Shown here in pieces: positions 34,185-44,509 of a stretch of 64,000 bases of DNA. The stretch's first letter is position 1. Each line of letters opens with the position of its first letter. A program made the translations under genes and the position numbers. The notes under the pieces were generated by a model, which ran no database searches, was not told the DNA's origin, and saw nothing but the letters and a program-made list of their open reading frames with translations. Source of the DNA: Albugo candida (taxonomy: Eukaryota > Oomycota > Peronosporomycetes > Albuginales > Albuginaceae); assembly GCA_905220665.1 (NCBI GenBank), contig CAJNAR010000178.1, positions 212,209 through 276,208 on the forward strand, given 5' to 3'.

Positions 34185-36000
34185 TCATATTACTTCACGA
34201 AGGATGCTTATTCATATTTCGATACGCTCGTTGCGTATCCTGATGCATTAATTGAGAACAGTATCTTTTTGTCCTGTGCCCAATTCCCTTTGTTAGAATG
34301 CGTTGTTGTTAATTGCTTGGTAAAACGAATTCTTCTATTCATCAAGAAAGCATATATTGAGTTGTCAGAAGCGTTCAGTCTGCTGCTGAATTTGTAGTAA
34401 TGCCCAGCGCCACGATATCTTATTCAATATTCGTCGCGATACGATGCTTCATTACCAAAGGGGAGCTCATTTACAGTTGCAAACATGCTTTTCTGTGGAT
34501 GGGCATCAATGCCATACATCGTTGTGGCTTTACTGGAAGAAGATGAGGCTTCATGCTTGCATCAGAAGGATTTTGTATTAGCATTCGATTCGATCAAATT
34601 TGTAGATAATGTGTTTACACGAAATATTCGGAGGCGTCATGATCTATACTATAGTATACCATTTTATATAATATGATATAAAAAAGAACTTTTAACGTGA
34701 ATGAAAGAAGTAATTGATCAGCCAGTGGGTATGTGATAGAAGTTCCCTTGATAGAAACCAATGAGTCAGTTTTCTTCCGATTGAAAATGTTAAGATGAGT
34801 TGCAACAAATAATCAAAAGTGAGTGGGACGCAAAACTTAGGACATGGTAACTAAATACGGGCGCGGGAAAGCTATCTTGAAAGAAAATACGCAGCCGAGG
34901 ATCGCCGAATCATTGTGAAACGGAATCGTTTGACGGCAATCAAAGAAACATTACGACGAAAGGAAAAACATTAGGTAAGGGGACTCATTCAGCGAAACAA
35001 GCAAAAGAAAATAAACTAGAAATTGAAAGGCTACATGGGTGGTTGAGCCTTGAAAAATAAAATAAGGAGTGTTTTCCGAAGAAGTGTCTGCCCCAAAGAC
35101 GAAAGAGAACTTTGAAGCAACAATCAAAGATCCGCGATATCGAAATAAGCAATTGGAAATAGATGAAGCCCAGCCTATATGGCTTACAAAAAGAAACTAC
35201 TGCAGGACTTCATTCACACTTCACACCACGACAACGAACATTTCAGAATATCGAGGCTAGAAAGCGAGAATGATATTCTGGTCATTGAAGCACGAAAGTC
35301 CTCGAGTGAACTTGCAAGCTCTGGAAGAAAACAAAAAGGAAGCTACAACAAGAATCTGCGCGACTACGAGAAGAAATGATAGGCTTCCAATGCGAAGGAA
35401 GTTTATAGTCATGAAAGTCCTAAACGGATATTAGAAGTCGGAGAAAGTCAGGACTTAATTCTCAGCGTAAAGAGGATAACTTATACTCAAGAAATCGTTT
35501 TCAATTATCGGAGTTATGACAGCAAATTGGAATTTTAGTACGGAGCGAAACAATGATTTTTGCTTCGACTCAGACTCGTCCATCCATGGTAACGCACGAG
35601 AAACCCCTAGTAAATCCTTCATTTCTACCTACGTTGGGAGTAGACAACTCTTTAAAGGTTTTACACAGTACATGGGTGTCATGATTGTACGAGAACCCCT
35701 TTTATAGAACTAAAATGGACATCCCGGTTCTGTCAGCAGAGCAATCTGTTCACGCTCACAAAGTCGACGAAGCAATTCCAGGAATGTTACAAGATCTTGT
35801 TTCCTGTATGTCTCATGAAAATGGACTGAGCATCGAGTCGAATTTGAGTTGAAAGAGATCATTTTTCAAAATGAAAGAAAATTAAGAATCAAGCGAATCT
35901 CTTGCAGTCCCGGTAAGTGGTATACTAAATCCATAGTAAGGATAGCAGCGCTCATTTTGATCGTTCTTATGCTCGTTCGTAGCTAATCAGCCAAATTAGT
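34185..36000 (+). other. Possible coiled-coil gene or relic, structure unresolved
   Basis: Between about 34870 and 35400, charged Lys/Glu/Arg-rich segments occur in different frames: YAAEDRRIIVKRNR, TLRRKEKH, KENKLEIERLHG, PKTKENFEATIKD, RLESENDILVIEARK and QESARLREEMIGF. Such composition suggests a long coiled-coil protein cut by short introns or by decay. At 35520-35850 further open segments follow (STERNNDFCFDSDSS and a small frame at 35715). I could not find a consistent set of junctions. The parts 34185-34480 and 35860-36000 show nothing. Confidence 0.3.
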
Positions 36001-36002
36001 TG

Positions 36003-36458
36003 ACTGCTGCTCTTTTAAGCGTACACTTGTCGCAGTTTTTGCATCAATTCGATCGGACGCTGTCCGTTTAATTTGTCTGGGCAACTCTATGTATACAAAT
36101 TAGAAATCAGAGGACGAGACATTTTTGTGATGTCATCAAAAGCTGGAGAAAATTGGCGTAATTCTACTGACTGTTGGGCTACTTTTGCTGGATCGGAAGT
36201 AACATCTATCTCTTCTGGGATTTTCAGCAGCTGTTGGTATTGCCTCATCAGCGATCCGATGCTTGCTGAAAGTGCAAATGTATGAAGGATTGCCAGAAGT
36301 CGAGTCCGCTGCGAATGGATTTGTGTGTTGACACCTAAAACTAAGACTTCGCGTCCACATGAAACGAATTGACAATGCTTATCATTGAAAGATAGCGGCA
36401 GTACATAGAAACCTACCTGGTCGATGTCTTCCTCTACAGTAAGCCTCTTACCGGTCAT
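36003..36458 (-). CDS. Small hypothetical protein, minus strand
   Basis: A 123-codon frame (36458-36087) is open as it stands. Its middle contains a good donor (GTAGGT at 36416) and acceptor (CGCAG at 36309). Removing this gives MTGKRLTVEEDIDQ joined to RTRLLAILHTFALSASIGS, a smoother, helix-rich protein. After the apparent stop near 36087 the same frame continues with a coding-like tail, GQRPIELMQKLRQVYA, ending near 36003. A further short intron around 36120-36087 may therefore remove the stop. The product would be a mostly helical protein of about 100 residues; I cannot name its family. Confidence 0.4.
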
Positions 36459-36870
36459 TCAGTAGCTTTTAATCAAAAAGTATCATCAACAAGTCAAAAA
36501 TATATTATCAGCGCGAAAATTTCGCGAGAATAAGGATCAAACCTCATCACACAGAAGCCGAGCTGCGTATGCTCCTCTTACAGGAATTAAACACGCTCTG
36601 TCAGCCGTATGAGAACTCCTTTAAGTTTTTGCATTTCCCTGAGCAACTTTATCGGTATTCAGAGAAGATGAAGGTCGAAGTCGCTTTAATGATAACCGCT
36701 TTTGCTCAATTGCTTAATTCAGCACATTCATGTCTGAATTCCATTTGCGGATGAAGCTCTTGTCTTTTTTCTAATATCATTCGTCGATATAGGCAAAGTA
36801 TACGAAGACTTACGAAGACTTAAATCCCCCACGTTTCGCCACGAATAACCATCTTCTAACTAAAGCGACA

Positions 36871-39800
36871 TTACATTGGTTTTCTATATGCTGCGCGACG
36901 GAATACATTATTTTCACTCAGTGAGACTTTCTCTGAACTCATTTCATCAACGCGCTTCATTCCCAATTGTAATGCCCCAGAAAAATGAGAACATTGTGGT
37001 TTAAAGGTTCTGAGGCGCTTTCGAATCAGTACAAATCTGAACTTCAGTTGAAGGTGTCTATATTAGTAGAATTAGACTAACTGACTTCTCTAGTTGCCTA
37101 GGCTATTTTAAATAACATATTTACACATATAAAAAACGTTTCGTGAAATACTTGTGAGAGATGATAATATGTCGTCTCGCTGATAATCGCGTATCGCAGC
37201 AGCCTCAGCACCCTTAATACGAGACTGTGTCCAGCTTGTAAATGCTGTAAAGTTGTGAAGTTGTAAAATTGTAAAGTTGTAAAAATGGTCCAAAAGTACC
37301 GTGTTGTGCCATTTGGTGCGCGCCACACCACTGTGAGCATAATCAGCCAACTAGGACTGAGATCCGAGTTGCAATTGCCTTCCCACTCGCCTGTGCCGGA
37401 CCCGTAGCAATGATCTTCGACTTCTGAAAAATCCACCAAACGATCCTTGCGTTGCGACTTGATCCAGCACCTTTGCAAGCCGAATGCGTTCCTCTTGGTC
37501 GTAACACTGTCTTCGAAAGTACCGAACGTGCGCACTAAACGTGGTGTAGATCACGGAAAGTGCTGGAACTGTCGGAGTCGCTGATCGCTGATCGAACAAA
37601 CGACGATTCCGATCTGTTCAGACGAAGTGCAGTGTCACCGCTTGCAATGCAAGCCATAAATGTGAGATAATGTCGAAATAGTCTTTCCAATCCGACCGTA
37701 GTGCTGGTACGATTGCACATGCAATATGCGTCCAACGTGGTCGAGAGGAGAAAAACTGATCCCGACTAGGGAGTAACTCCCTCCATAACTGTTCCGTGTG
37801 ATCGCACTCTAGAAAGAGATGTTGATCGGATTCCACTGCCCCAAACGAAGGCTGCGTGCACAATATAATGTCGGCCTGTTTATCCTTCAAGAACCAGAAA
37901 CGAGATCGAGCTGGCAACATTCGAAAGGCTAGACGAAACTGTAAATCTTCGAAAATTGGTGGTACACGTTTCCGAAGATGCCGTGATATAGCCATAAAAG
38001 TTCGAACCCGTTCTGAATCCAGTGTGTCCGATCTCTCCCGCGGTGACCAATGTGTCGACATCGGATGACTCTTGGTTGGTTCGGGTGGTTTCCAGACGAT
38101 TCGTGAGAGTTGTGAGCGTGGAATAGATGGAAAGTAATGTTTCCTTTCCTTGCTTGTTACTCCCACATAAAATGATCTGCCACTTGTGGTTGGTATAATC
38201 CAAGTGATGAGACCAATCGTCGAGTGGATACGCTGGAGAATCTGAGTGACTTCATTGTAAAGTCGACTCAGCAACTTTTTTTCAGACATATGTGATATGT
38301 TTAGTTCTTCGTCGTTGTAATACATGTCGACGAAATCTTCCTTCGGTGGCCATGTGTCGCTATCTCGAAAAAGTCTTGCAGACTGCGAATTTCGAAAAGC
38401 GTAGCAAACGTTTTTCGAAATGTTCGATGTGGTTCGTCCGCCATACCAGGATTGTACCAAACGTTCTGCGTACTCGGATGACGAGTAGCAGCTTCGTAAT
38501 GTAACTTTTGGTCGCAGTGAAACCACATCGGCTGTTCCATGTAGTACTGACGGCGTTGTAAAACATTCAAATCTGATATTGAGATGCTCCAATCCATCTG
38601 ATGCCACATTTTAAATGCGTGTTTCCACCATGACGATATGCTCTCCCATTGAACCATTTTCCCATGTCGATTTGGTGCGATGGTGAATATATCCATCGAC
38701 TTGTGTGGTCCAAAGGAAGGTTGAATAAGCTGTAATAATTCCGTCGAAGGAGTTGTCCAATTCGCAGGAATAATTGTTGACGCATCGGATGCGAACTGCT
38801 GAAAAAACTGAATACGTTGTACCTTTAGTCGTCCCACCAAAAATGGAACTTGTAGTCCACCATCTTGTCGGCGAAGATATAAAAACTCTTTGCTGAGTAG
38901 GTGAACATGTTTAGAATCTTTGTTGTGTTTCCGACCAAGCACAAATCGATTTGACATCGATTGCCATTGTCGAATAGTCACTGCTGGTATATTTACGTGC
39001 ATCGTATAATGCCACAAACGTGATAAAATCATCGTCTGGGCAATCAGTAGTCGACCACGGACAGTTCGTGCTCGTCGAAACCATACACCAAACCCATCGT
39101 AAAAACGCTTCTCGAGAATTGAGATAACCATCGAATGAGTCGGTTTCTGGCCGAACGGAATACCCAAATACTTGACCGAATCCTCCGGACCCATTATGGT
39201 CAAATTGGGAATACGTGGACATGGCTTGGTCCGATTCAGCGAGAACAAAGATGATTTACTCAAGTTGATTTTCGCAACCGATCCATCGCAATAGACTTGG
39301 ACGAGTCCGAGTTGCGTCAAAACATCATTTGGTGTCGCTGAAAGCAATGTCGAATCGTCTGCAAAAAATAATCCATTTGCGACAGTCGTGCCATTAATCC
39401 AAATCTCATGTTCTTCATGTTGGCGAAGTAAATTTCCCAAAGGTTCGATCGTCATCAGAAAAAGTAATGCTGAGAGAGGATCACCTTGTTTCACTCTACG
39501 TTGTGGTGTAATAGATGGTGTGATATTTCCATTAATCATCAACTGCGCTTTTGTGTTATTGTACAAAAGACGAACCCAGTCGATAAAACTTTTTCCAACG
39601 CCCATTTTTTCCAAAACGCGAAACATGTACGTCCAATTGACTCGATCATATGCTTTCTCAAAGTCGAGAAAAGTCGCATAAGCTTCCTCCCCACGATGAG
39701 TGACCAAGTTTTGGATGTCGGTGGGATGTTGAATATGGTGATGCATTGACCTTCCGCGCACAAATGCTTTTTGATCTTGATGGATCAATTTTGGCAAGAA

Positions 39801-42800
39801 ACGTTGCAATCGATACGCCAACCTTTTAAAAGTACCTTTCACATCGACGCAAAGCAGTGCGATCGGTCGATTGTTGCCAGGATCACCTCGTATCCTTTTT
39901 TGTACAATAATGTTATTGCCGAGTGACGTTGTGATCGAAGTAGCTGATATTCGAACACGATCTTCAGACACTCTCCAAACGTTTCCCGATCAAGCTGATA
40001 AAATGCAGCTGGTAGTCCATCCATTCCTGGAGACGAACTACTCCGCACATGCTTGATCGCTTCCGCCATCTCGGTCGTACTTAACCGAGTGGAATGACGG
40101 GCTTGCTCTGCTGAGGCAAGTGAAACTTGAATCGAATCGAGTAACTTTTTTTGCTTTCTTTCACTTGGAACATTTGAGTCGGTCTCAGAGCTATAAACAG
40201 AGCCCATGACGCCACCCCAATGGATTCTGAATTCGTCAATAATTTCCCTCGGGTTCGATGTCACGGTACCACATTTTTTGGTAACATTTTCGATCGGCAC
40301 GCGACGACAAGAACTATCCGGAGGGCGAAAAAAATGCTTTGAAGAGTTTTCCATATGCTTCACGTGATGGTCGAAGCTTTCATCTTGGTTGTATTTCGAA
40401 TTGTTTTCGACTGAAATTTTAAATTGTTGGAGACTCGATTCGTAAAAATACCGTGACTCATTGGGGTCTTGGATGCGATATCGAGCTGCTACGACTTCCA
40501 AAACACGCTGACTAGACTCAACATCACGTCGGCTATCTTGTGCAACCTTTTTTTCGATTCCTTGAAGCTGTTTCTTGATTTTCGTCTTCCAACTTTCCCA
40601 CATTTTACCGGGATTCGAAGTTGTCCGTAACTGTTCGAGCACCAAATTCGCTTCCAATTTGATTGTTTCGACAACTTTAGGATATTCAAATAGTCGTAAT
40701 GAACATTTCCAATATCCTCGACCTGAAGATTGAGTTGGATTTGCAAAAGTTACTTTTTGTGCCAGATGATCTCCCGCATGTCGTGGACGAAAATACTCAG
40801 AGGTTTTATATACCATATTGAATAGCTCTTCCGACATGCAGATATAATCAAGTCGATTCTCGCGCGGTAATGGTCCTGTAAATACTTTTTCAGTCGGATG
40901 TTGGATTCGCCAAGCGTCTACCACACCCAACTGTGAATGCCATTCCAAACAGCTAATCGACTTCGTTCGTGTCGAATTGTTCCACTCGAAGCATCGATAG
41001 CCGGATCGAGTGGTGTGTTGAAATCACCAAACACGATATGTGTTGCGGTCGATTCGAAAGTGTTGGAAAGCAATAGCTCAAAAAACCCCACTCGTTCCTC
41101 GGCCTCGACCGGTGCATATACATTGTGAATGTACACCGGTGCGTCGTGAATGATGAAACGCACAACCAAATAACGATTTCGAATGCTTCGTTCAGTGAGT
41201 TCTTCAGCTGTTGAGTAACCGGGAAAGTATGAACGAAGGATTGTCATGACGCCGCCACTGCGGTTTTGAGTCGGATGGAGAAAAGCACTGTTGTGGTCAT
41301 TGACAAACATTGTGTGTTGCATTTTTGAGGATAATAAAAACTGAAATGAGTCCAGTTGGTTGTGGTCGTGAAACTTGGTTTCTTGAACACAACAAAGGGA
41401 GTGTTGTGATAAGATGTGGTCGATAAAAAGATTACCATTTTTATGAATTCCATTAACATTCACCGTGAGTGCTGAGACATTGTTCCATGTCGAAATAATC
41501 GAGGAGCCCTTAGCATTCACGCTGAAGTGGACCAGTTATCAACCTCATTTCACCATCTTGTTGTGAGAGGTGAAGTGTTGTGTGTTCCTCTAAAAAAAAC
41601 TGAGATTGACGAAAAGCTCAGCGATGTCACCATGGAGAAGTCCACGCCATCTACCTCCAAACCATTGAGACCAACATTTTATGCCAACATCGGAGCGGAA
41701 GAAGGATATGATCCCATTGGTTGGAAGTAAACGAGAATGATGACCCGGAATCCAGATCACTGGTCCATCGGTGAGATATTGGATCCAGTGATCGTTTGTG
41801 TAGAATGTCGGGGTAGTACACATAAATCAGAGTTCCAAAAACGCGAGAGCTTTGGTCGCTCGAGTCATACCGAGAACGATGTCCGGTACTGACGTCCACC
41901 ACGACGTTACTTTCTCGAACAAGCTAGATCGCTTGGAGGGAACTTTTCCACCAACGTGGCGACTCCATCGCGTCGCAAACGTAACATCCTCGCTGAGATT
42001 CTGTGTTGCAAAAACGTGATTTATCATGAGTAGATGATCCACTTCATCCAAAGCTTTATCGTTCGACTCCATACTTGCGAGTAGCACACCTTTCATCGTG
42101 ATCGGATGATCAAGTGCCGCTCGGATGATTTTGTCCGGATTTGTGCAGAACTGGATTAGCTTTCGCACATGAGGGATGCAAGCATCCGCTTAAACCAACT
42201 TGTCCGGTCGGAGCGAGTGAAGGGCATTTTTCGAATCGATTTCCATTAGCTCCCCTATTTCACCAACTCGGGTTGGTCGCTCCGCTTTTTCGACCGTTGT
42301 ATGACGCTTCTTATAAATGTGCACTGCCTCTTTCGAAGTGGCCACCTCTTTTGGCATCCGTGCTTTCACGGGGATAATTTGAACGCAATGTCCTTGCTCC
42401 GGATTGACAACCGCTTTTACTTCTTCGATCTCCACCTCCATAGTTGCGAGCACGGAAAAATAGTTACTTGTCGCTAACTTAGGAAGCGCAAGAGGTGGTG
42501 CTTTGGAGACCATTTGTTCGAACGGCTCCACCCGGTTACGTTTTCCACTCGTCCATGCCAACTTCATGGATACATCGCCATCCCGCTCCACCCGCGGTTG
42601 TGAGTATGGCTCAATAGTCAGTTGGAGGATGGGAGGAGTGGGTTGCAACAAAGCTGATGCTCCTGGTGGTGTGATAGTGGGAGGAGTGTTGAGCTCCAAC
42701 GAGATTTGATCGGAGAGCTTCCGGTCAGGTTTTCTCGCCACCAATTCCTTACTGGGAACTGGATTCACTACCGCTGGTTCGGTTGTTTGTTTTTGTTGCT

Positions 42801-44342
42801 TTTTTGTTTTTGTTTGTTGTGAACCGGAGTTGTAGATTGATTCTGGTTTTGCTGTTTCTTTTGCTTGTTGGTTTGTTGTTGCCGTGCTCCCGTGGCTACT
42901 GTATCAACCAAATCCAAGCAATAAGGACCAGGTTGACCAAAACGGGGTCATTCCGTTGGAATAGGAGCATTTTTTCCCCTTACTGGGTAAAGTTGTTTGT
43001 CGTAAGCGATTTGTTCAACCACTTTACCAACTCTAACCAGTTGTTGGGAGCACGTCAAACAACCAAAGTAAACTCGCCAAGTCGACATCACCACTTCCTT
43101 AGTGGGAATCGTCTCGCGAAAGGTGTCATATACCACTTGACATCCGAGTTGGTGAAGAGCGCGGAGTATGTGGTTCCGCTCCTCCTCCACGCCTACGCCG
43201 AAGACATCGAGGTAGTATTTTGTTTCAAGAGTATCAAACTCCCGAAAAAAGTACTTTTCCCCAAGGATAGTCACCGGCTGACAATCCAACTTTTGGCAGG
43301 CATCCACCGTGGTGACCCTCACCCTGATGTTTCCCTCAGGCATTTTAGATACCTGAGCGATCGACCGGCTCTCCAGTAAACTTTACAAGACCGGATTGCC
43401 GTGGTCTCGCATCAGAGAGAATAAAATTTTCTCATTTGGAGTACGTGTCAAGGACTGACCCGTCTCCAAGACCATCGGGAAGGTTGCTTTCCGGATTTGG
43501 AAAGGTCTTGCTGCTTCCAGTATCGCAGACAAAACAGACCAATCCGGATGCTCCCCATCAGCATATAGCTGAAATATGGCCTCGATATCCGAGGCTTTCG
43601 GCTTTGGGAGCTCCACGCGAAATTTCGCCCGAGCTCTAGCCTGGTCCTTACGCAAGGACTCCTGCGACTTGATAATGTCAGCAAGAGCGGGACTTTAGTG
43701 TCGTCCACACTTGCAGTTGCACTTTCCTTTGGGTCACCCGGTGACAAGGCAACGACAGTACCACATGTACCACCGGTACCACATCCTACACCGATGGTAC
43801 CGGTATTACCCTGTACCGTCATACTGGGGGTGGGGGTACTTTCCACGTCATCACACAGGGGTGACGACTCATCAACAATCATGCAATCACCCAATACTGG
43901 GTGACTCATGAGGGTTGCCACGTCACTACAAGTGGACGCTAGCACCCTGGGCTGTGTCGATATGTCGACTTGAATCATTGTTTTGGAGAGGAAAGAGTTG
44001 AAAAAAGTTGTTTGTTCGAGGTGTTTTTACTAAATTAGCGGGTTACTTAGTATCCGGCAAATTGAGAAGTCAAATCTGAACTTCAGACTTCGAATAAACC
44101 TATTTCGTAAGGAATCGGGTTTGGTCCAGTTAGTACAGAAATAAAGGTACCATGATTGGCATAGACGACTGAGGAAGCGATTCTTTTATTTGTGACAGAT
44201 TTGCCGCCAAGAAGTCGTAAGAGAAGAGGAGCTGATAGAAATGGATAAAAAATATTAAGATGATCTCAATGCCTAGCATGTGAATGAGCCGAACCTTTTC
44301 TGTGCACGCACGAAGCTGCATGCCGCCGGGAACTTCCACCAT
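36871..44342 (-). CDS. Host gene split by the LINE, 3 predicted exons
   Basis: Minus-strand pieces on both sides of the LINE fit one gene. Exons are 44342-44295 (MVEVPGGMQLRACTEK), 44231-44151 (LLFSYDFLAANLSQ to SMPIM) and 37041-36871 (FRFVLIRKRLRTFKPQ to the stop, 57 codons). Exon lengths of 48, 81 and 171 nt are all multiples of three, giving 99 residues. Before insertion the second intron would have been 70 bp, with GTACCT donor, a TACTAAC branch-like box and a GAAG acceptor. The acceptor lies inside the 16-bp target-site duplication, so a copy survives on the downstream side. The LINE therefore sits within a now roughly 7.1-kb intron on the same strand. I recognise no family. This is inference from phase and open frames, without a homologue. 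Confidence 0.4.
37032..37047. repeat. LINE target-site duplication, left copy
   Basis: CAAATCTGAACTTCAG here is identical to 44071-44086 and directly borders the LINE 3' end. A 16-bp perfect duplication is typical of target-primed reverse transcription. Confidence 0.93.
37351..41520 (-). pseudogene. LINE ORF2: endonuclease, reverse transcriptase, zinc knuckle
   Basis: The apurinic-type endonuclease (41520 to about 40800) shows CCVQETK, YIHNVYAP, IVFGDFNTPLD and, after a frameshift near 40930, RLDYI and the final His in AGDHLA (usually SDH). A linker of about 200 residues follows. The reverse transcriptase (about 40100-38900) shows SSSSPGMDGLPAAFY, motif A FLDFEKAYDRVNW, motif B RVKQGDPLSALLFLM and motif C FFADDSTLLS, so catalytic aspartates are kept. 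The C-terminus has the zf-RVT region (LFLECDHTEQLW). The reading frame changes near 40930, 39900 and 38450. An in-frame TGA at 37620-37618 falls exactly where a Trp is expected (HFV-W-TDRNR), after which the frame runs on to 37351. Inactive copy; domain order is typical of L1/Tx1-type elements. Confidence 0.9.
41530..43978 (-). pseudogene. LINE ORF1, degenerate
   Basis: ORF1 starts at ATG 43978 and is broken over three frames: 43978 to about 43690, then 43655-43383 and 43343-42948, then 42768-42190 and 42168-41827 (the last two in one frame, separated by a single stop). Content is Pro/Thr/Ser-rich near the start, with basic patches (RKDQARARAKFRVELPKPK), and a later region PPTITPPGASALLQPTPP. 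No zinc knuckle or RRM was clear. ORF1 proteins of such elements bind element RNA; assignment here is by position upstream of ORF2, not by homology. Between 43720 and 43830 the DNA carries repeated GGTACC-like motifs. Confidence 0.65.
44071..44086. repeat. LINE target-site duplication, right copy
   Basis: Identical to 37032-37047 and adjoining the element 5' end. Confidence 0.93.
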
Positions 44343-44509
44343 TGTTACAGTGTTTGTTGTCTGAGATTATATAATCGGTTGGAGGTCTACTCGACAGGAT
44401 TACACTAACTTTGCTCTTGCAGGTGAATCACTTCGAAAGCTCTCAAAGGATATCAAGTGATCAAAACTGAAAACCTTTCAAACAAATGAATTTTAATTCA
44501 ATGAAGGAA

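Larger units (their letters stand above)
37048..44070 (-). mobile_element. Full-length non-LTR retrotransposon (LINE), mutated
   Basis: This 7,023-bp element is bounded by a perfect 16-bp target-site duplication. On the minus strand it holds a 5' UTR (44070-43979), ORF1 (from 43978), ORF2 (41520-37351) and a 3' UTR with a TTGTAAA-type short repeat (37285-37246). It ends in CACCTTCAA, without a poly(A) tail. Several frameshifts and stops make this copy non-autonomous. Termini match a fragment at 15320. It inserted into a putative intron of a minus-strand gene. Confidence 0.93.
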
